64,000 bases of DNA, from contig CAYMKU010000001.1 in assembly GCA_964391015.1 (NCBI GenBank), positions 175,039-239,038 of the forward strand. The letters run 5' to 3'. The notes below the pieces were generated by a model that worked only from the letters and a program-made list of their open reading frames with translations, searched no databases and was not told the DNA's origin. Shown piece after piece: positions 8,574 to 17,739 of this stretch (position 1 is the first letter of the stretch; each line of letters begins with the position of its first letter). The DNA comes from XYD12-FULL-36-8 sp964391015. GTDB taxonomy: Bacteria > Bacteroidota > Ignavibacteria > Ignavibacteriales > Ignavibacteriaceae. The translations under genes and the position numbers were made by a program.

Positions 8574-9446
8574 TTAGTTGGCTTTCAGGGCATTCGCACC
8601 AGCAACAATTTCCAATAATTCTTTAGTAATCGCAGCTTGTCTTTCTTTATTATATCTTAGCTGTAAAGTTCTTATCAATTCCTTAGCATTTGTAGATGCA
8701 TTATCCATAGCAGTCATTCTTGCACCTAGTTCAGACGCATTCGATTCTAAAAGAATTCGCCAAATTTGTGCTTTAAGATGTTTGGGAAGCATATAATCAA
8801 AAATGAATTTTTGATCTGGCTCATAAATGTAATTAGGCAGATTTTTTTTATCAGTCTGCTCAGTTACTAAAGTAATAGGTAAAAATTGTTCGATAACAAT
8901 TTTTTGTTGAATGATGGATTTAAACTCATTATAAATTATGATTACTTTATCGAATGTTCCGTCAAGATATTCTGAAATTATTTTCTGAGTAATATTTAGG
9001 GCTTCAGAATATTTGAGTGACGAAAACAAACCGAGATTTTTGGCGTAAAGATTATAGTTCCTTTTCGAGAAATAATCATAACCCTTTTTTCCAATACTGT
9101 ACAATGAAACATTGGAACCGTCGTTTAATTCTTCATTGATATATCTGACTGCTTCTCTAATTATATTGGAGTTAAAAGCCCCACAAAGTCCTCTATCGGC
9201 AGTAACAACCACAAAAGCAATATTCTTGATTTCACGCTGAACAAAAAATGGATTTGTATTTAGATCATTCTCAGTAGCAAGGTGTGAAAGAGTTTGCCAA
9301 ATATCTTTAGCATAAGGACGAGCATTAACTACATTCTCCTGAGCACGGCGTAGTTTTGCAGCAGCAACCATCTTCATTGCTTTAGTAATCTGTTGAGTGC
9401 TTTTTACACCTTTAATCCTGCTTTTTATGTCCCGGAGTGTTGCCAC
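8574..9446 (-). CDS. atpG: ATP synthase gamma subunit
   Basis: Gamma is the rotating central shaft of F1. The N-terminal helix (IKSRIKGVKSTQQITKAMKMVAAAKLRRAQ) and the C-terminal helix (ELGARMTAMDNASTNAKELI) that form the coiled-coil shaft are both present in 290 residues. The start is GTG at 9446, fixed by the conserved MATLRDIK beginning. In many bacteria atpD and atpC follow atpG; here ffh follows instead. Confidence 0.96.
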   Translation of the reverse strand: MATLRDIKSRIKGVKSTQQITKAMKMVAAAKLRRAQENVVNARPYAKDIWQTLSHLATENDLNTNPFFVQREIKNIAFVVVTADRGLCGAFNSNIIREAVRYINEELNDGSNVSLYSIGKKGYDYFSKRNYNLYAKNLGLFSSLKYSEALNITQKIISEYLDGTFDKVIIIYNEFKSIIQQKIVIEQFLPITLVTEQTDKKNLPNYIYEPDQKFIFDYMLPKHLKAQIWRILLESNASELGARMTAMDNASTNAKELIRTLQLRYNKERQAAITKELLEIVAGANALKAN

Positions 9447-9459
9447 TATAATTTAGTCT

Positions 9460-11010
9460 TTACAAACTTTTCTTAAATGTTGGTAAAAATTCATCTGCCG
9501 CTTTCTTAATTTTCTCTGTGGTCCGCAGACTTAAATCTTTTTCTTTTTTAATTGTTTCGAGAATATCATTGTGCTTTACTTCAAAATACTCTAGCGCTTC
9601 CTTCTCAAATCTTTTTACGTCATGAATTGATATAGTTTCAAGATAACTATTTGTTCCGAGAAAGATACTTACTACTTGTCTTTCAACTCCAACTGGGGAG
9701 TACTGCCCTTGTTTTAATAACTCAACTAATCTTGCTCCTTTGGCAAGAGTTTTTAATGTTGATTTATCCAAATCCGAACCAAACTTAGCAAATGCTTCAA
9801 GCTCTCGATATTGTGCAAGATCAAGTTTAAGTGTTCCAGCAACTTTTTTCATTGCTTTGATCTGTGCATTTCCACCTACTCTTGATACCGAGATACCAAC
9901 GTTGATTGCTGGACGAACGCCTGCATTGAATAGACTAGATTCAAGATAAATCTGTCCATCAGTAATTGAAATAACATTTGTCGGAATGTAAGCAGCAACG
10001 TCGCCTTGTTGAGTTTCTATAATAGGCAAAGCAGTCAAACTCCCGCCGCCAAGATCTTCGCTTAATTTTGATGCCCGCTCAAGCAATCGTGAATGCAAAT
10101 AGAAAACATCACCAGGATAAGCTTCACGTCCTGGTGGTCTTCTAAGAAGTAACGACAATTCACGGTATGCGGCAGCTTGTTTAGAAAGATCATCATAAAT
10201 AACCAACGCATGCCTTCCGTTATCTCTAAAATATTCACCAAGAGTTGCACCGCAATAGGGGGCAATAAATTGAAGCGGTGAAGGTTCCGAAGCAGATGCA
10301 GAAATTACAGTTGTGTAGCCCATCGCACCATGTTCATGAAGTTTTGCTACAACTTGTGCAATTGTAGAACTCTTTTGTCCAATTGCAACATAAACACAAT
10401 AAACAGGTTTAATTCCAAGATTTTTTGCTTCTTCTGAATGAGTATATTTTTGGTTGATTATTGTGTCAATTGCAACTGCAGTTTTACCAGTTTGTCTGTC
10501 ACCAATAATGAGCTCTCTCTGGCCACGACCAATCGGAATCATTGCATCAATAGCAGTAATTCCTGTTTGAAGTGGTTCTTTAACCGGCTGTCGTTGAATT
10601 ACTCCCAATGCCTTTCTTTCAATCGGCAAGAATTGTTTTGTGTTTATCGGACCTTTACCATCAACCGGCAATCCAAGCGGAGTAATAACCCGTCCGAGCA
10701 TTTCTTCACCAACTGGTAACGATGCAACCCGTTTAGTTCTTTTAACTAAATCACCTTCTTTAACTAAAGATGAGTCCCCAAAAAGGACACAACCAACACT
10801 GTCTTCTTCCAAATTCAAAACCATTCCAAAAACGTCATTCGGAAATTCAACGAGTTCGCTTGCCATAACTTGAGATAAGCCATAGACTCGTGCAATCCCA
10901 TCTCCTACTTGTAGGACAGTGCCAACTTCGTAAATATCAGTTTCACTTTCAAACCCCGAGAGTTGTTTTCTTAAGATTGCAGTTACTTCGTCTGGTCGCA
11001 CTTCAGCCAT
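9460..11010 (-). CDS. atpA: ATP synthase alpha subunit
   Basis: Alpha forms the F1 hexamer with beta and holds the non-catalytic nucleotide sites. The 516-residue protein has the beta-barrel start (VGDGIARVYGL), Walker A GDRQTGKTAVAID near residue 170, and the conserved PGREAYPGDVFYLHSRLLERA. The signature PAINVGISVSRVGGNAQ follows near residue 365. It sits between atpH and atpG with short gaps. Confidence 0.97.
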   Translation of the reverse strand: MAEVRPDEVTAILRKQLSGFESETDIYEVGTVLQVGDGIARVYGLSQVMASELVEFPNDVFGMVLNLEEDSVGCVLFGDSSLVKEGDLVKRTKRVASLPVGEEMLGRVITPLGLPVDGKGPINTKQFLPIERKALGVIQRQPVKEPLQTGITAIDAMIPIGRGQRELIIGDRQTGKTAVAIDTIINQKYTHSEEAKNLGIKPVYCVYVAIGQKSSTIAQVVAKLHEHGAMGYTTVISASASEPSPLQFIAPYCGATLGEYFRDNGRHALVIYDDLSKQAAAYRELSLLLRRPPGREAYPGDVFYLHSRLLERASKLSEDLGGGSLTALPIIETQQGDVAAYIPTNVISITDGQIYLESSLFNAGVRPAINVGISVSRVGGNAQIKAMKKVAGTLKLDLAQYRELEAFAKFGSDLDKSTLKTLAKGARLVELLKQGQYSPVGVERQVVSIFLGTNSYLETISIHDVKRFEKEALEYFEVKHNDILETIKKEKDLSLRTTEKIKKAADEFLPTFKKSL

Positions 11011-11037
11011 AATTTTTTCCTTACTAATTTCTAAATC

Positions 11038-11586
11038 TTATAACGGATTTGCTTCAACTAATTGCTTTCTCAGTAAATCCAATTGATGTTTAATTGATGC
11101 ATTGTAAACTGTATCGCCTGCCTGAACAATAAACCCACCGAGGATACTATTATTTATTTGATAATTCATTCTTACTTTTTTCTTGAGCATATTTTGTAGT
11201 CTATTCTGAAGATCCTTTTTTTGCGAATCTGTAAATTCAGAGGCAACTAGTACATTAACATTTACAAATCCTAGTTTCATATCTCTAAGCTCTATAAATT
11301 TTTCAATTATACTAGTGAGAATTTCTTCGCGTTTTTTCTTCACAACAAATAAAAGAAAATCCATCGTTTCAGAATTGATTTTATTCTTGAATATTTCTTC
11401 AATTATGGAAGACTTTAATTCCGTTCTTATGACAGGGTTTTCAAGCATTCTGCTAAGATTCGGATTTTGTTTTAAAACAGAAGAAACAAGCTCAACATCA
11501 TTAGAGATTGCATCAAGCATATTCTTTTGAACCGACAATTCCAAAAGCGATGATGCATATCGTGCAGATACTCTTTGTTCAGCCAT
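11038..11586 (-). CDS. atpH: ATP synthase delta subunit
   Basis: Delta links the top of the F1 hexamer to the peripheral b stalk. The 182-residue product has the helical N-terminal domain (RVSARYASSLLELSVQKNML) and the C-terminal family motif NNSILGGFIVQAGDTVYNASIKHQL (split here: NNSILGGFIVQAGDTVYN, then the terminal helix). It starts two bases after the atpF stop, indicating coupled translation. Confidence 0.93.
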   Translation of the reverse strand: MAEQRVSARYASSLLELSVQKNMLDAISNDVELVSSVLKQNPNLSRMLENPVIRTELKSSIIEEIFKNKINSETMDFLLFVVKKKREEILTSIIEKFIELRDMKLGFVNVNVLVASEFTDSQKKDLQNRLQNMLKKKVRMNYQINNSILGGFIVQAGDTVYNASIKHQLDLLRKQLVEANPL

Positions 11587-11588
11587 GC

Positions 11589-12128
11589 TTAGTTCTTGGA
11601 TATCTCGTTAATGTATTTATCTGCAATTTTTTTGTGAATATTTGGGTCTACTGTTTCGCCTAATACTTTTTCGGTAGTTTGTATTACCAAATCAGCAATC
11701 TGTGATTTAAGTTCACCAAAAGCAGCTTCTTTCTTTCTCTCAATTTCTGCAGAAGCTTCGCTCAACATTTTCTGACCTTGCTCTTTGCTTTCCTTAAGCA
11801 TTTGTTCTTTTAATCTCTCAGCATAGATTCTTGCTTGCTCAATTATCTTTTTTGATTCTTCTTCCGCTTTGATCAAGTTTGCTTGGTTTTCAAAAAGTAT
11901 TTTTTGTGCTTCTTCCTTGGCTTTTTCTGCTCTTTCCAAAGATTCTTTAATTGCAGTTTCCCTCTGATCCAAAGCAGTTAAAATGGGTTCCCATGCAATC
12001 TTTTTAAGTATTACCAAGAGTAATAAAAAAGTGATAAAAGTCCAGAAAATAAGCCCTGGATTAATATCGATTAAGCTGCCACCACCTTCAGAACTTAAAG
12101 CCAGTAGCACAAGTGTCGCTGCAAGCAT
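11589..12128 (-). CDS. atpF: ATP synthase b subunit
   Basis: Subunit b is the peripheral stator stalk of F-type ATPase. In 179 residues there is one membrane helix (about 20-45, PGLIFWTFITFLLLLVILKK) followed by a long charged coiled coil with many E, K and A residues. A short hydrophobic leader (MLAATLVLLALSS) precedes the membrane helix, which may be a cleaved signal or part of the anchor. It lies between atpE and atpH as usual. Confidence 0.93.
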   Translation of the reverse strand: MLAATLVLLALSSEGGGSLIDINPGLIFWTFITFLLLLVILKKIAWEPILTALDQRETAIKESLERAEKAKEEAQKILFENQANLIKAEEESKKIIEQARIYAERLKEQMLKESKEQGQKMLSEASAEIERKKEAAFGELKSQIADLVIQTTEKVLGETVDPNIHKKIADKYINEISKN

Positions 12129-12158
12129 GATTGGTTACCTTTAATTTTAAAAAGTTGA

Positions 12159-12380
12159 TTACGCTTTAACTGCTAAAAGAATACATACCACCAACGCAAA
12201 GAAGGCAACACCTTCGATAAGTGCTGCAGCAATAATCATTGCAGTTCTAATTGGACCGGCTGCTTCAGGTTGTCTTCCCATTGACTCTAACGCTGAGCTT
12301 GCAAGTTTTCCAATTCCTAATCCAGCTCCTATTACTGCTATGCCTGCGCCAATTCCTGCTCCTAAGAATCCTAAATCCAT
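12159..12380 (-). CDS. atpE: ATP synthase c subunit
   Basis: Subunit c forms the membrane rotor ring. The 73-residue hairpin has a glycine-rich first helix (GAGIGAGIAVIGAGLGIG), the polar loop ESMGRQPEA and a second helix with the carboxylate E56 in ALIEGVAFF. The residues that mark sodium-type rings (a Gln in helix 1 and Ser/Thr right after the Glu) are missing, so proton coupling is inferred. Confidence 0.95.
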   Translation of the reverse strand: MDLGFLGAGIGAGIAVIGAGLGIGKLASSALESMGRQPEAAGPIRTAMIIAAALIEGVAFFALVVCILLAVKA

Positions 12381-12411
12381 TTTATTTATACTCCTTTTTT
12401 AATAATAATGA

Positions 12412-13254
12412 TTAATGATCTTGATGAATTGCCATCCCAATAAATAATGAGGATAACATTGTAAAAATATATGCTTGAATTAGTGCAACTAAAAGTTCCA
12501 GAAAATAAATAAACAACGCGAAGCCAATAGATACCGGAGCTATAAAGTATGTTTTCATGATAAAAATCAATCCTATAAGAGATAGGATTACCACGTGCCC
12601 GGCTGTCATGTTAGCAAAAAGACGAATACATAATGCAAAAGGTTTGGTAAATAATCCAAAAATTTCAACAAGTACAATCAGTGGCAATAAAGCAACAGGC
12701 ATTCCGGGAGGAATTAGTCCTTTAAAGTATCCGATTGGTCCATGATGAATAATTCCGCCAATTTGTGTTGCAATAAAAGTTAAACCAGCTAAAGTGGCTG
12801 TAACAGCAATGTTGCTTGTGACAGTAGCTGTCCACGGAATTAAACCAATTAAGTTGCTAAACAGAATGAAAAAAAAAGCTGTTAGCAAATAAGGTAAAAA
12901 CTTTTCATAACCATGCCCAATTGAAGGTTTCACAACCTCATCACGAACAAATAGTATTATTGTCTCAATTAAATTTGAGAATCCGTGGGGAATTAGCGAT
13001 TTTTTGTAGGTTTTTGAAACTAATAAAAAAGTCAAGATCAATAATGCAGCAACCACCCAAATAAAAACCACGTGACGCGTTATTGAAATATCCAATCCGA
13101 ATAATTGAAGGTGTGGAAGATAAACTTTCCCAACTGGAGGAAAATCAAGGTAATTTCCATCCATAACATGATGCAATATCCAGTCCCCACCGCTGCCAGA
13201 GTGTTTCGTGGTTTCTTGAGTCAGCGCATCTGTAAAATCAGAGCTAAAAAACAT
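12412..13254 (-). CDS. atpB: ATP synthase a subunit
   Basis: Subunit a forms the half-channels of Fo against the c ring. The 280-residue protein has five to six hydrophobic helices and the essential arginine R211 in ALCIRLFANMTAGH. An N-terminal polar stretch of about 55 residues with histidines (DWILHHVMDGNYLDFP) faces the periplasm, as in Bacteroidota and Chlorobi forms. It starts 9 bases after the small membrane protein gene upstream. Confidence 0.95.
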   Translation of the reverse strand: MFFSSDFTDALTQETTKHSGSGGDWILHHVMDGNYLDFPPVGKVYLPHLQLFGLDISITRHVVFIWVVAALLILTFLLVSKTYKKSLIPHGFSNLIETIILFVRDEVVKPSIGHGYEKFLPYLLTAFFFILFSNLIGLIPWTATVTSNIAVTATLAGLTFIATQIGGIIHHGPIGYFKGLIPPGMPVALLPLIVLVEIFGLFTKPFALCIRLFANMTAGHVVILSLIGLIFIMKTYFIAPVSIGFALFIYFLELLVALIQAYIFTMLSSLFIGMAIHQDH

Positions 13255-13263
13255 TAAAATTGC

Positions 13264-13641
13264 TTAATTTTGATTAAGATTAAGGTAAATGATCTCTGTA
13301 ATTAAGTAAAAAATGTAAAAAAATAGGATTGAAAATATAAAACTTATCCGATTTAATTCCAAAAAAACAAGTGTTAAAACCAATAAAATCAGAGTTAAAA
13401 ATAACCTAACTACAATACCACCAAATATTCTTCGGAAAAATATTTTTTCAGGTTTGTTTATTCCACTTTTAATTGAAATAATTCCAATTACAGCGTTAAA
13501 AGAAGTGATTAGTCCCGCAGTAATTATTGATTTAAAATATTCTTTCGAGAGAATATTTGTGAAGTAGAAGAGGGTTATGATTAAAAAAATTGTTGCAGTT
13601 AAAGTAGATGTGATAAGAAAAAATTTTTTATGGGATGTCAT
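13264..13641 (-). CDS. Small four-helix membrane protein of the ATP synthase operon
   Basis: The 125-residue product is almost wholly hydrophobic. Four membrane segments can be seen, at about residues 8-28, 38-55, 70-93 and 97-120. It occupies the place where AtpI, a chaperone-like accessory of Fo, is found, and overlaps the AtpZ-like gene by four bases. I see no motif that proves it is AtpI, so this is an inference from size, topology and position. Confidence 0.6.
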   Translation of the reverse strand: MTSHKKFFLITSTLTATIFLIITLFYFTNILSKEYFKSIITAGLITSFNAVIGIISIKSGINKPEKIFFRRIFGGIVVRLFLTLILLVLTLVFLELNRISFIFSILFFYIFYLITEIIYLNLNQN

Positions 13642-13874
13642 TTATCATGTTTCATAACCGACTTAATAAAATGATACATCCCCGTAAAAACTCCAAGAAG
13701 TGAAAAAGTTAATGTTAAGTACGGAGAAGTCTCACATTTTCCATCAAGCCAAATACCAAAAAATGCCATTAACGCAATAGTAGCTGCAAGCTGAATACCT
13801 AAACCAAGGTAGGGAGCATAATCTTTAAAAAGATCAGAATTTAAGGGATTTCTATCTTTCCCCTCATTAATCAT
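13638..13874 (-). CDS. AtpZ/AtpI-family accessory protein of ATP synthase
   Basis: The 78-residue product has two membrane helices (about 20-40, GLGIQLAATIALMAFFGIWL, and 50-68) joined by a loop containing W-L-D-G-K. This GxxLDxxxxTSP pattern is that of the small F0F1 ATPase accessory family (AtpZ). Members are thought to aid Mg2+ supply or c-ring assembly. It overlaps the bactofilin gene by eight bases and the next membrane gene by four. Confidence 0.8.
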   Translation of the reverse strand: MINEGKDRNPLNSDLFKDYAPYLGLGIQLAATIALMAFFGIWLDGKCETSPYLTLTFSLLGVFTGMYHFIKSVMKHDK

Positions 13875-14262
13875 CGTTAATCAAGGATGAGCCGGTCGCT
13901 GTAAAAGTTGAACCTTTATCAGACATTTTACTATTTCCGTCGAATATTGCTCCAGCTTCGACAACCAGAATTTTTGTTATTATATCACCCTGAAGTGCAG
14001 CTTTAGATTCAAGCACAGCTTTTTCTTTAGCAATAATGCTACCCAAAACTCTGCCTCCAATACTTATTACTTCGGCTTTAATTTCGCCTGTTATTTCTCC
14101 AGATTCACCAACAGTAACATTTCCATTCGCAGTTATATCTCCATTAATTGATCCATCAACTCTTATGTTACCATTGCTCGATAGCTTACCTTCTAATACT
14201 ACTCCCGCCCCAATTATAGTTACTTCATCTTTACCAATGTTTTCATTTTTATATTTCATCAA
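13867..14262 (-). CDS. Bactofilin cytoskeletal protein
   Basis: Bactofilins polymerise without nucleotide into filaments that position cell-wall enzymes. The 131-residue protein is a beta-helix built from short repeats such as GKLSSNGNIRVDGSINGDI and ANGNVTVGESGEITGEIKA, flanked by polar ends. The M23 peptidase directly upstream is a common partner, and the pair probably acts together in cell shape. It overlaps the AtpZ-like gene, tying it to ATP synthase transcription. Confidence 0.93.
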   Translation of the reverse strand: MMKYKNENIGKDEVTIIGAGVVLEGKLSSNGNIRVDGSINGDITANGNVTVGESGEITGEIKAEVISIGGRVLGSIIAKEKAVLESKAALQGDIITKILVVEAGAIFDGNSKMSDKGSTFTATGSSLINDD

Positions 14263-14276
14263 TTTAATTCTCCTTA

Positions 14277-15110
14277 TTAATTAATAATAAATAGCTTTTC
14301 AGGATTTACTGGTTGACCATATTTCCAAATTTCAAAATGAAGATGCGGACCATGTGACTTATTTCCTGTATTCCCGCTAAGCGCTATCATTTCGTTCTGA
14401 ACGATCTCTTCTCTTTTTTGCTTCAAGAGGGATGCGCAATGTTTGTACACCGAAATATAATCATTTGGATGAATAATTATAATCATATAGCCATCATCCA
14501 CAGTAAAATCTGAAAACACAACAAAGCCACTGGCTGCCGCATAAACTGGTGTTCCGTTTTTGGCAACTATATCTATACCAAAATGACCTTGTTCGGGATT
14601 AAATTCTTGACTGATGAAACCATTGATGGGTCGTGTAAAAAAATTATCATTTTTGCTGTGTGAAAAAATTTTATTCCACAAATCTCGAAAAATTAGTAGA
14701 ATATTCCCCTGGATTTTTGTTTTTAGCTTTTTATTATGATTTTCTAAGGAATCATGTTCCAAAATTAACAAGCTTGAGTCCCCAAGCATTATGGCATACT
14801 TTAATCGTTCATTTGTTGTTTTTAATTTTTCAATTTCTCGAGAAAGAAAAAGTATTTTCTTATTTAGTTCAAGGATTTTTACTTGTTCATCTTTCTGATA
14901 AAAATTTTTATTTAGAGGCATTAAATTGATAATAAGAAAACCGGCGACAAACATTAAAAGTGAGTAGAGAAATAAACTAATTAACATTTTTTTTGCTGAT
15001 ACATTGAACTGCAAGCTTTCGGACGAAGATTTGTCAGAAGAAGTAATAATAAGAAAGTTTTTAATATTTCTAAAATCTTTAAATTTCAATTTAATATTAT
15101 ATCGGGGCAA
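14277..15110 (-). CDS. M23-family cell-wall metallopeptidase
   Basis: This is a membrane-anchored peptidoglycan endopeptidase or its regulator. In 277 residues there is an N-terminal cytoplasmic segment, one membrane helix at about 44-66, a short coiled coil (about 75-115) and a C-terminal LytM domain. The zinc-binding motifs HFGIDI and HGPHLHFEIW are complete, so catalysis is likely. It lies 14 bases upstream of the bactofilin gene, the usual pairing. Confidence 0.92.
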   Translation of the reverse strand: MPRYNIKLKFKDFRNIKNFLIITSSDKSSSESLQFNVSAKKMLISLFLYSLLMFVAGFLIINLMPLNKNFYQKDEQVKILELNKKILFLSREIEKLKTTNERLKYAIMLGDSSLLILEHDSLENHNKKLKTKIQGNILLIFRDLWNKIFSHSKNDNFFTRPINGFISQEFNPEQGHFGIDIVAKNGTPVYAAASGFVVFSDFTVDDGYMIIIIHPNDYISVYKHCASLLKQKREEIVQNEMIALSGNTGNKSHGPHLHFEIWKYGQPVNPEKLFIIN

Positions 15111-15746
15111 TTATTTATACTTATTGGTCAATTCTTCAAACTTAATTTTACCTTCACGTATTAATTTCATTTCCGGTCCTGTCAGATCTATTAAGGTAGA
15201 TGCTTTACTAAAATACTTTTTATTAGAGTAAAAAATTCCTGAAACCTCTGATGAGAATTCTTGTTGAATGATCTCTGGATGATTAATAGGCAGAGAATCC
15301 GATCTATTGACACTGGTTGAAATTACCGGCATTTTTAATTCTGCTGCCAGTCTCTGGCAAAAACGGTGGTTCGGTATCCGAAATGCTGATGTATTGCTCT
15401 TCAAGATTCCGCTTGTCTTTTTATTCAAATTCAGTATAACTGAAATCGGATTAGGCCATATTGAAAGAAGAAAATCTAAATGCTTTTCAGAGTTAAGCTC
15501 AACATATCCGGAAAGTGTTTCTATACTATCAATCAATAATATATAACTCTTTCCTTCTTTCCTCCCCTTTATTTCATTAACTTTATCAAGCGCATCTTCA
15601 TTAAAGGGATTCGCTCCTAAACCATAAATAGTATCTGTTGGATAAACAAATACCCCCCCCTCAAGATAAATCTTTTTTGCTTTGAGGATCGAGTTTTCAA
15701 AATCATCTTCAATGCAGATGAAATCTATTTCTTTAGCTCTGATCAC
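15111..15746 (-). CDS. L-threonylcarbamoyladenylate synthase (TsaC/Sua5)
   Basis: The enzyme makes threonylcarbamoyl-AMP from threonine, bicarbonate and ATP for the t6A37 modification of tRNA. The 211-residue YrdC-type protein shows GGVFVYPTDTIYGLGANPF, the lysines in IKGRKEGKSYILL, and STSVNRSD; it lacks the extra Sua5 domain. A G8 tract (minus strand, 15653-15660) falls in the GGV codons near the N-terminus. It overlaps the GT9 gene by 14 bases. Confidence 0.93.
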   Translation of the reverse strand: MIRAKEIDFICIEDDFENSILKAKKIYLEGGVFVYPTDTIYGLGANPFNEDALDKVNEIKGRKEGKSYILLIDSIETLSGYVELNSEKHLDFLLSIWPNPISVILNLNKKTSGILKSNTSAFRIPNHRFCQRLAAELKMPVISTSVNRSDSLPINHPEIIQQEFSSEVSGIFYSNKKYFSKASTLIDLTGPEMKLIREGKIKFEELTNKYK

Positions 15747-16758
15747 TTAGCATCTTTTCCATTTTCGAAATAATAATTTGAGGTTTTAACTTTTCTCCGC
15801 AATCAAATATTTTTATGGGACATATTTCATAGCCATGAATTCCACATGGTTTACATTTTAAATCATCATAACTAATGTACGAACTTTTTTTATTATACGG
15901 ATAAAAACCAAATTCTGGTATGGTAGAGCAGTAAATAGTCAAAACGGGAATATTTGCACAAACTCCCAAATGTGTAGGGGCACTATCATTCGTCAACAGA
16001 AGATTGGCAATTTTTAGAAGTTGAATAGTTTCGGTAATAGAAAATTTACCGGCAGTTGAAAAAACATTATTAACATAACCTCGCGCAAGTCGCTCACATA
16101 ATTCCTTATCTGCGTCACTGCCAATCACCAAAACATTATACGAAAGCTTTGTGAAATGCTTGATCACTTCGTATAAATATTTCTCAGGATATTTTTTTGT
16201 TTTCCAAATACTTCCAGGTGCTATTGCAATTACTTTATCATTAAGATTATTTAATGATATGTACTCATCTATTTTCTTAATAGATGATTCTTCAATTTTT
16301 ATATGGGGAATTATTCGCCAGTTTTCGGAAGTATATTCATAACCAATTAAATCCAGATTTCGCTGGACTTCATGAATATCGGATTTATATTCCACCACAT
16401 TTTTATATGTGTGAAATAATGCTGAGTTGGAAAAACCATATGTCTCGCGAACACCTGACTGCATTACAATAAAAGTAGTACGGAAAGATTTATGTGGTGA
16501 AAATATCTTTGTATAATTACGTTTTTTAATATCACTGGCAAATGCATAAATCTGATAAAGCGATTTGTGCGATTTTTTTTTATCCATTACCAATACTTCA
16601 CTTACAAATGGTGAACTAGAAAAAATTTCCTCAGTTGTAGGTATACATAATACATCAATTTCACTGGATTGAAATTTTTCTTTCAGTTTTTCAATCATCG
16701 GCAATGTTAAAACAGCATCACCAATAAAAGCTGTCTGTATTACTAATATTCTATCCAT
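15733..16758 (-). CDS. Glycosyltransferase family 9 (heptosyltransferase-like)
   Basis: GT9 enzymes transfer heptose or related sugars to the lipopolysaccharide core on the inner face of the inner membrane. The 341-residue protein has the N-terminal IQTAFIGDAVLTLPM, the donor-site IAPGSIWKTKKYP and LLTNDSAPTHLGVCANIP. A C-terminal cysteine cluster (C-x2-C then C and C over about 20 residues) is seen also in the GT9 at 46809. It sits with an LpxL-type acyltransferase, which supports a role in lipopolysaccharide synthesis. Confidence 0.88.
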   Translation of the reverse strand: MDRILVIQTAFIGDAVLTLPMIEKLKEKFQSSEIDVLCIPTTEEIFSSSPFVSEVLVMDKKKSHKSLYQIYAFASDIKKRNYTKIFSPHKSFRTTFIVMQSGVRETYGFSNSALFHTYKNVVEYKSDIHEVQRNLDLIGYEYTSENWRIIPHIKIEESSIKKIDEYISLNNLNDKVIAIAPGSIWKTKKYPEKYLYEVIKHFTKLSYNVLVIGSDADKELCERLARGYVNNVFSTAGKFSITETIQLLKIANLLLTNDSAPTHLGVCANIPVLTIYCSTIPEFGFYPYNKKSSYISYDDLKCKPCGIHGYEICPIKIFDCGEKLKPQIIISKMEKMLSDQS

Positions 16759-16761
16759 TTT

Positions 16762-17631
16762 TTAGTATTTCCAAAAATTATGCATCCATAACCATTGCTC
16801 AGGATTCTTTCTTATTGCAGCTTCTAAAACTACCATATGTCTTTGGCTTACTTCTCTTACTTGTTCTTCTTCACCTTCAGGAAGATTTTGCAGGCTTATT
16901 TCGGATATTTGTGTTACATAAGTATTATCCGGTTGCCTAACAGTTATTCCATACAGAATTGGTACCTTGGTTTTAATTGCTAATTGAGCTGGCCCAGGAT
17001 AAATCGAGGACTGCCTTCCAAAAAAATTCACACGCAACCCATCGGACGGACCTCTTTGGTCAGCAACCATAGCAATAATATTTTTTTCTTTTAATTCTGA
17101 ATAAATTTTCCTTATTGAAACACCTAAAGGAACAATTTTATTAATCCATCTAGTCCGCGCACGATTAAGATAAGCATCCACATAAGGATTTCTTTGTGAT
17201 TTAACCACCACATGAAATGGAATATTAATTTTAGTGCTTACGGACAGGGCAATATACTCCCAGTTCCCAAAGTGTCCAGATAATACAATCAATCCCTTCT
17301 TTTGATTATAATAATCTTTAACTAATTCAGCATTTTTGCATACTACTGCATTTTCAATCTGCTTCTTTGTCATAAACGGAATAAATAAAATTTCAATCAA
17401 AGTTATAGAAAAACTTTTATAGCTTCCAAAAGCAATTTTTTTTATTTCGCTATCGGAATATTCAGGGAACGCTATCCGAAGATTCTTTAGTGTTACTTGT
17501 TTGCGAATTGGAATTACATAAAAAAATATGACAGCAATTACTATTGATAAGCGCCTCGAAAAAGGTAATCCTAAAATTCTTACAACTCCAGCAAGGATTA
17601 GAAAAAGAATAAATTCTAAAATATTCTTCAT
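16762..17631 (-). CDS. Lipid A-type lysophospholipid acyltransferase (LpxL/HtrB family)
   Basis: The family adds secondary acyl chains to lipid A at the inner membrane. The 289-residue protein has an N-terminal membrane helix, the catalytic HX4E in SGHFGNWEYIAL near residue 120, and ADQRGPSDGLRVNFFG with the acceptor-site pattern. It precedes the GT9 gene by three bases. Donor and acceptor specificity cannot be read from the sequence. Confidence 0.9.
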   Translation of the reverse strand: MKNILEFILFLILAGVVRILGLPFSRRLSIVIAVIFFYVIPIRKQVTLKNLRIAFPEYSDSEIKKIAFGSYKSFSITLIEILFIPFMTKKQIENAVVCKNAELVKDYYNQKKGLIVLSGHFGNWEYIALSVSTKINIPFHVVVKSQRNPYVDAYLNRARTRWINKIVPLGVSIRKIYSELKEKNIIAMVADQRGPSDGLRVNFFGRQSSIYPGPAQLAIKTKVPILYGITVRQPDNTYVTQISEISLQNLPEGEEEQVREVSQRHMVVLEAAIRKNPEQWLWMHNFWKY

Positions 17632-17739
17632 TATAGGATGGAAAGTTTTATTAGTCGAATAAAATGTTTTTTCCGGCTCAAAACTAATTATTTGGTTGGT
17701 ATTCTAATAATCGAAATATACAATGCCACTTTAAGAAAA

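Noticed and set aside
15653..15660. C8 tract in tsaC as a phase-variation switch
   Set aside because: The frame is intact, the codons encode conserved glycines and an essential tRNA enzyme is an unlikely phase-variable target.
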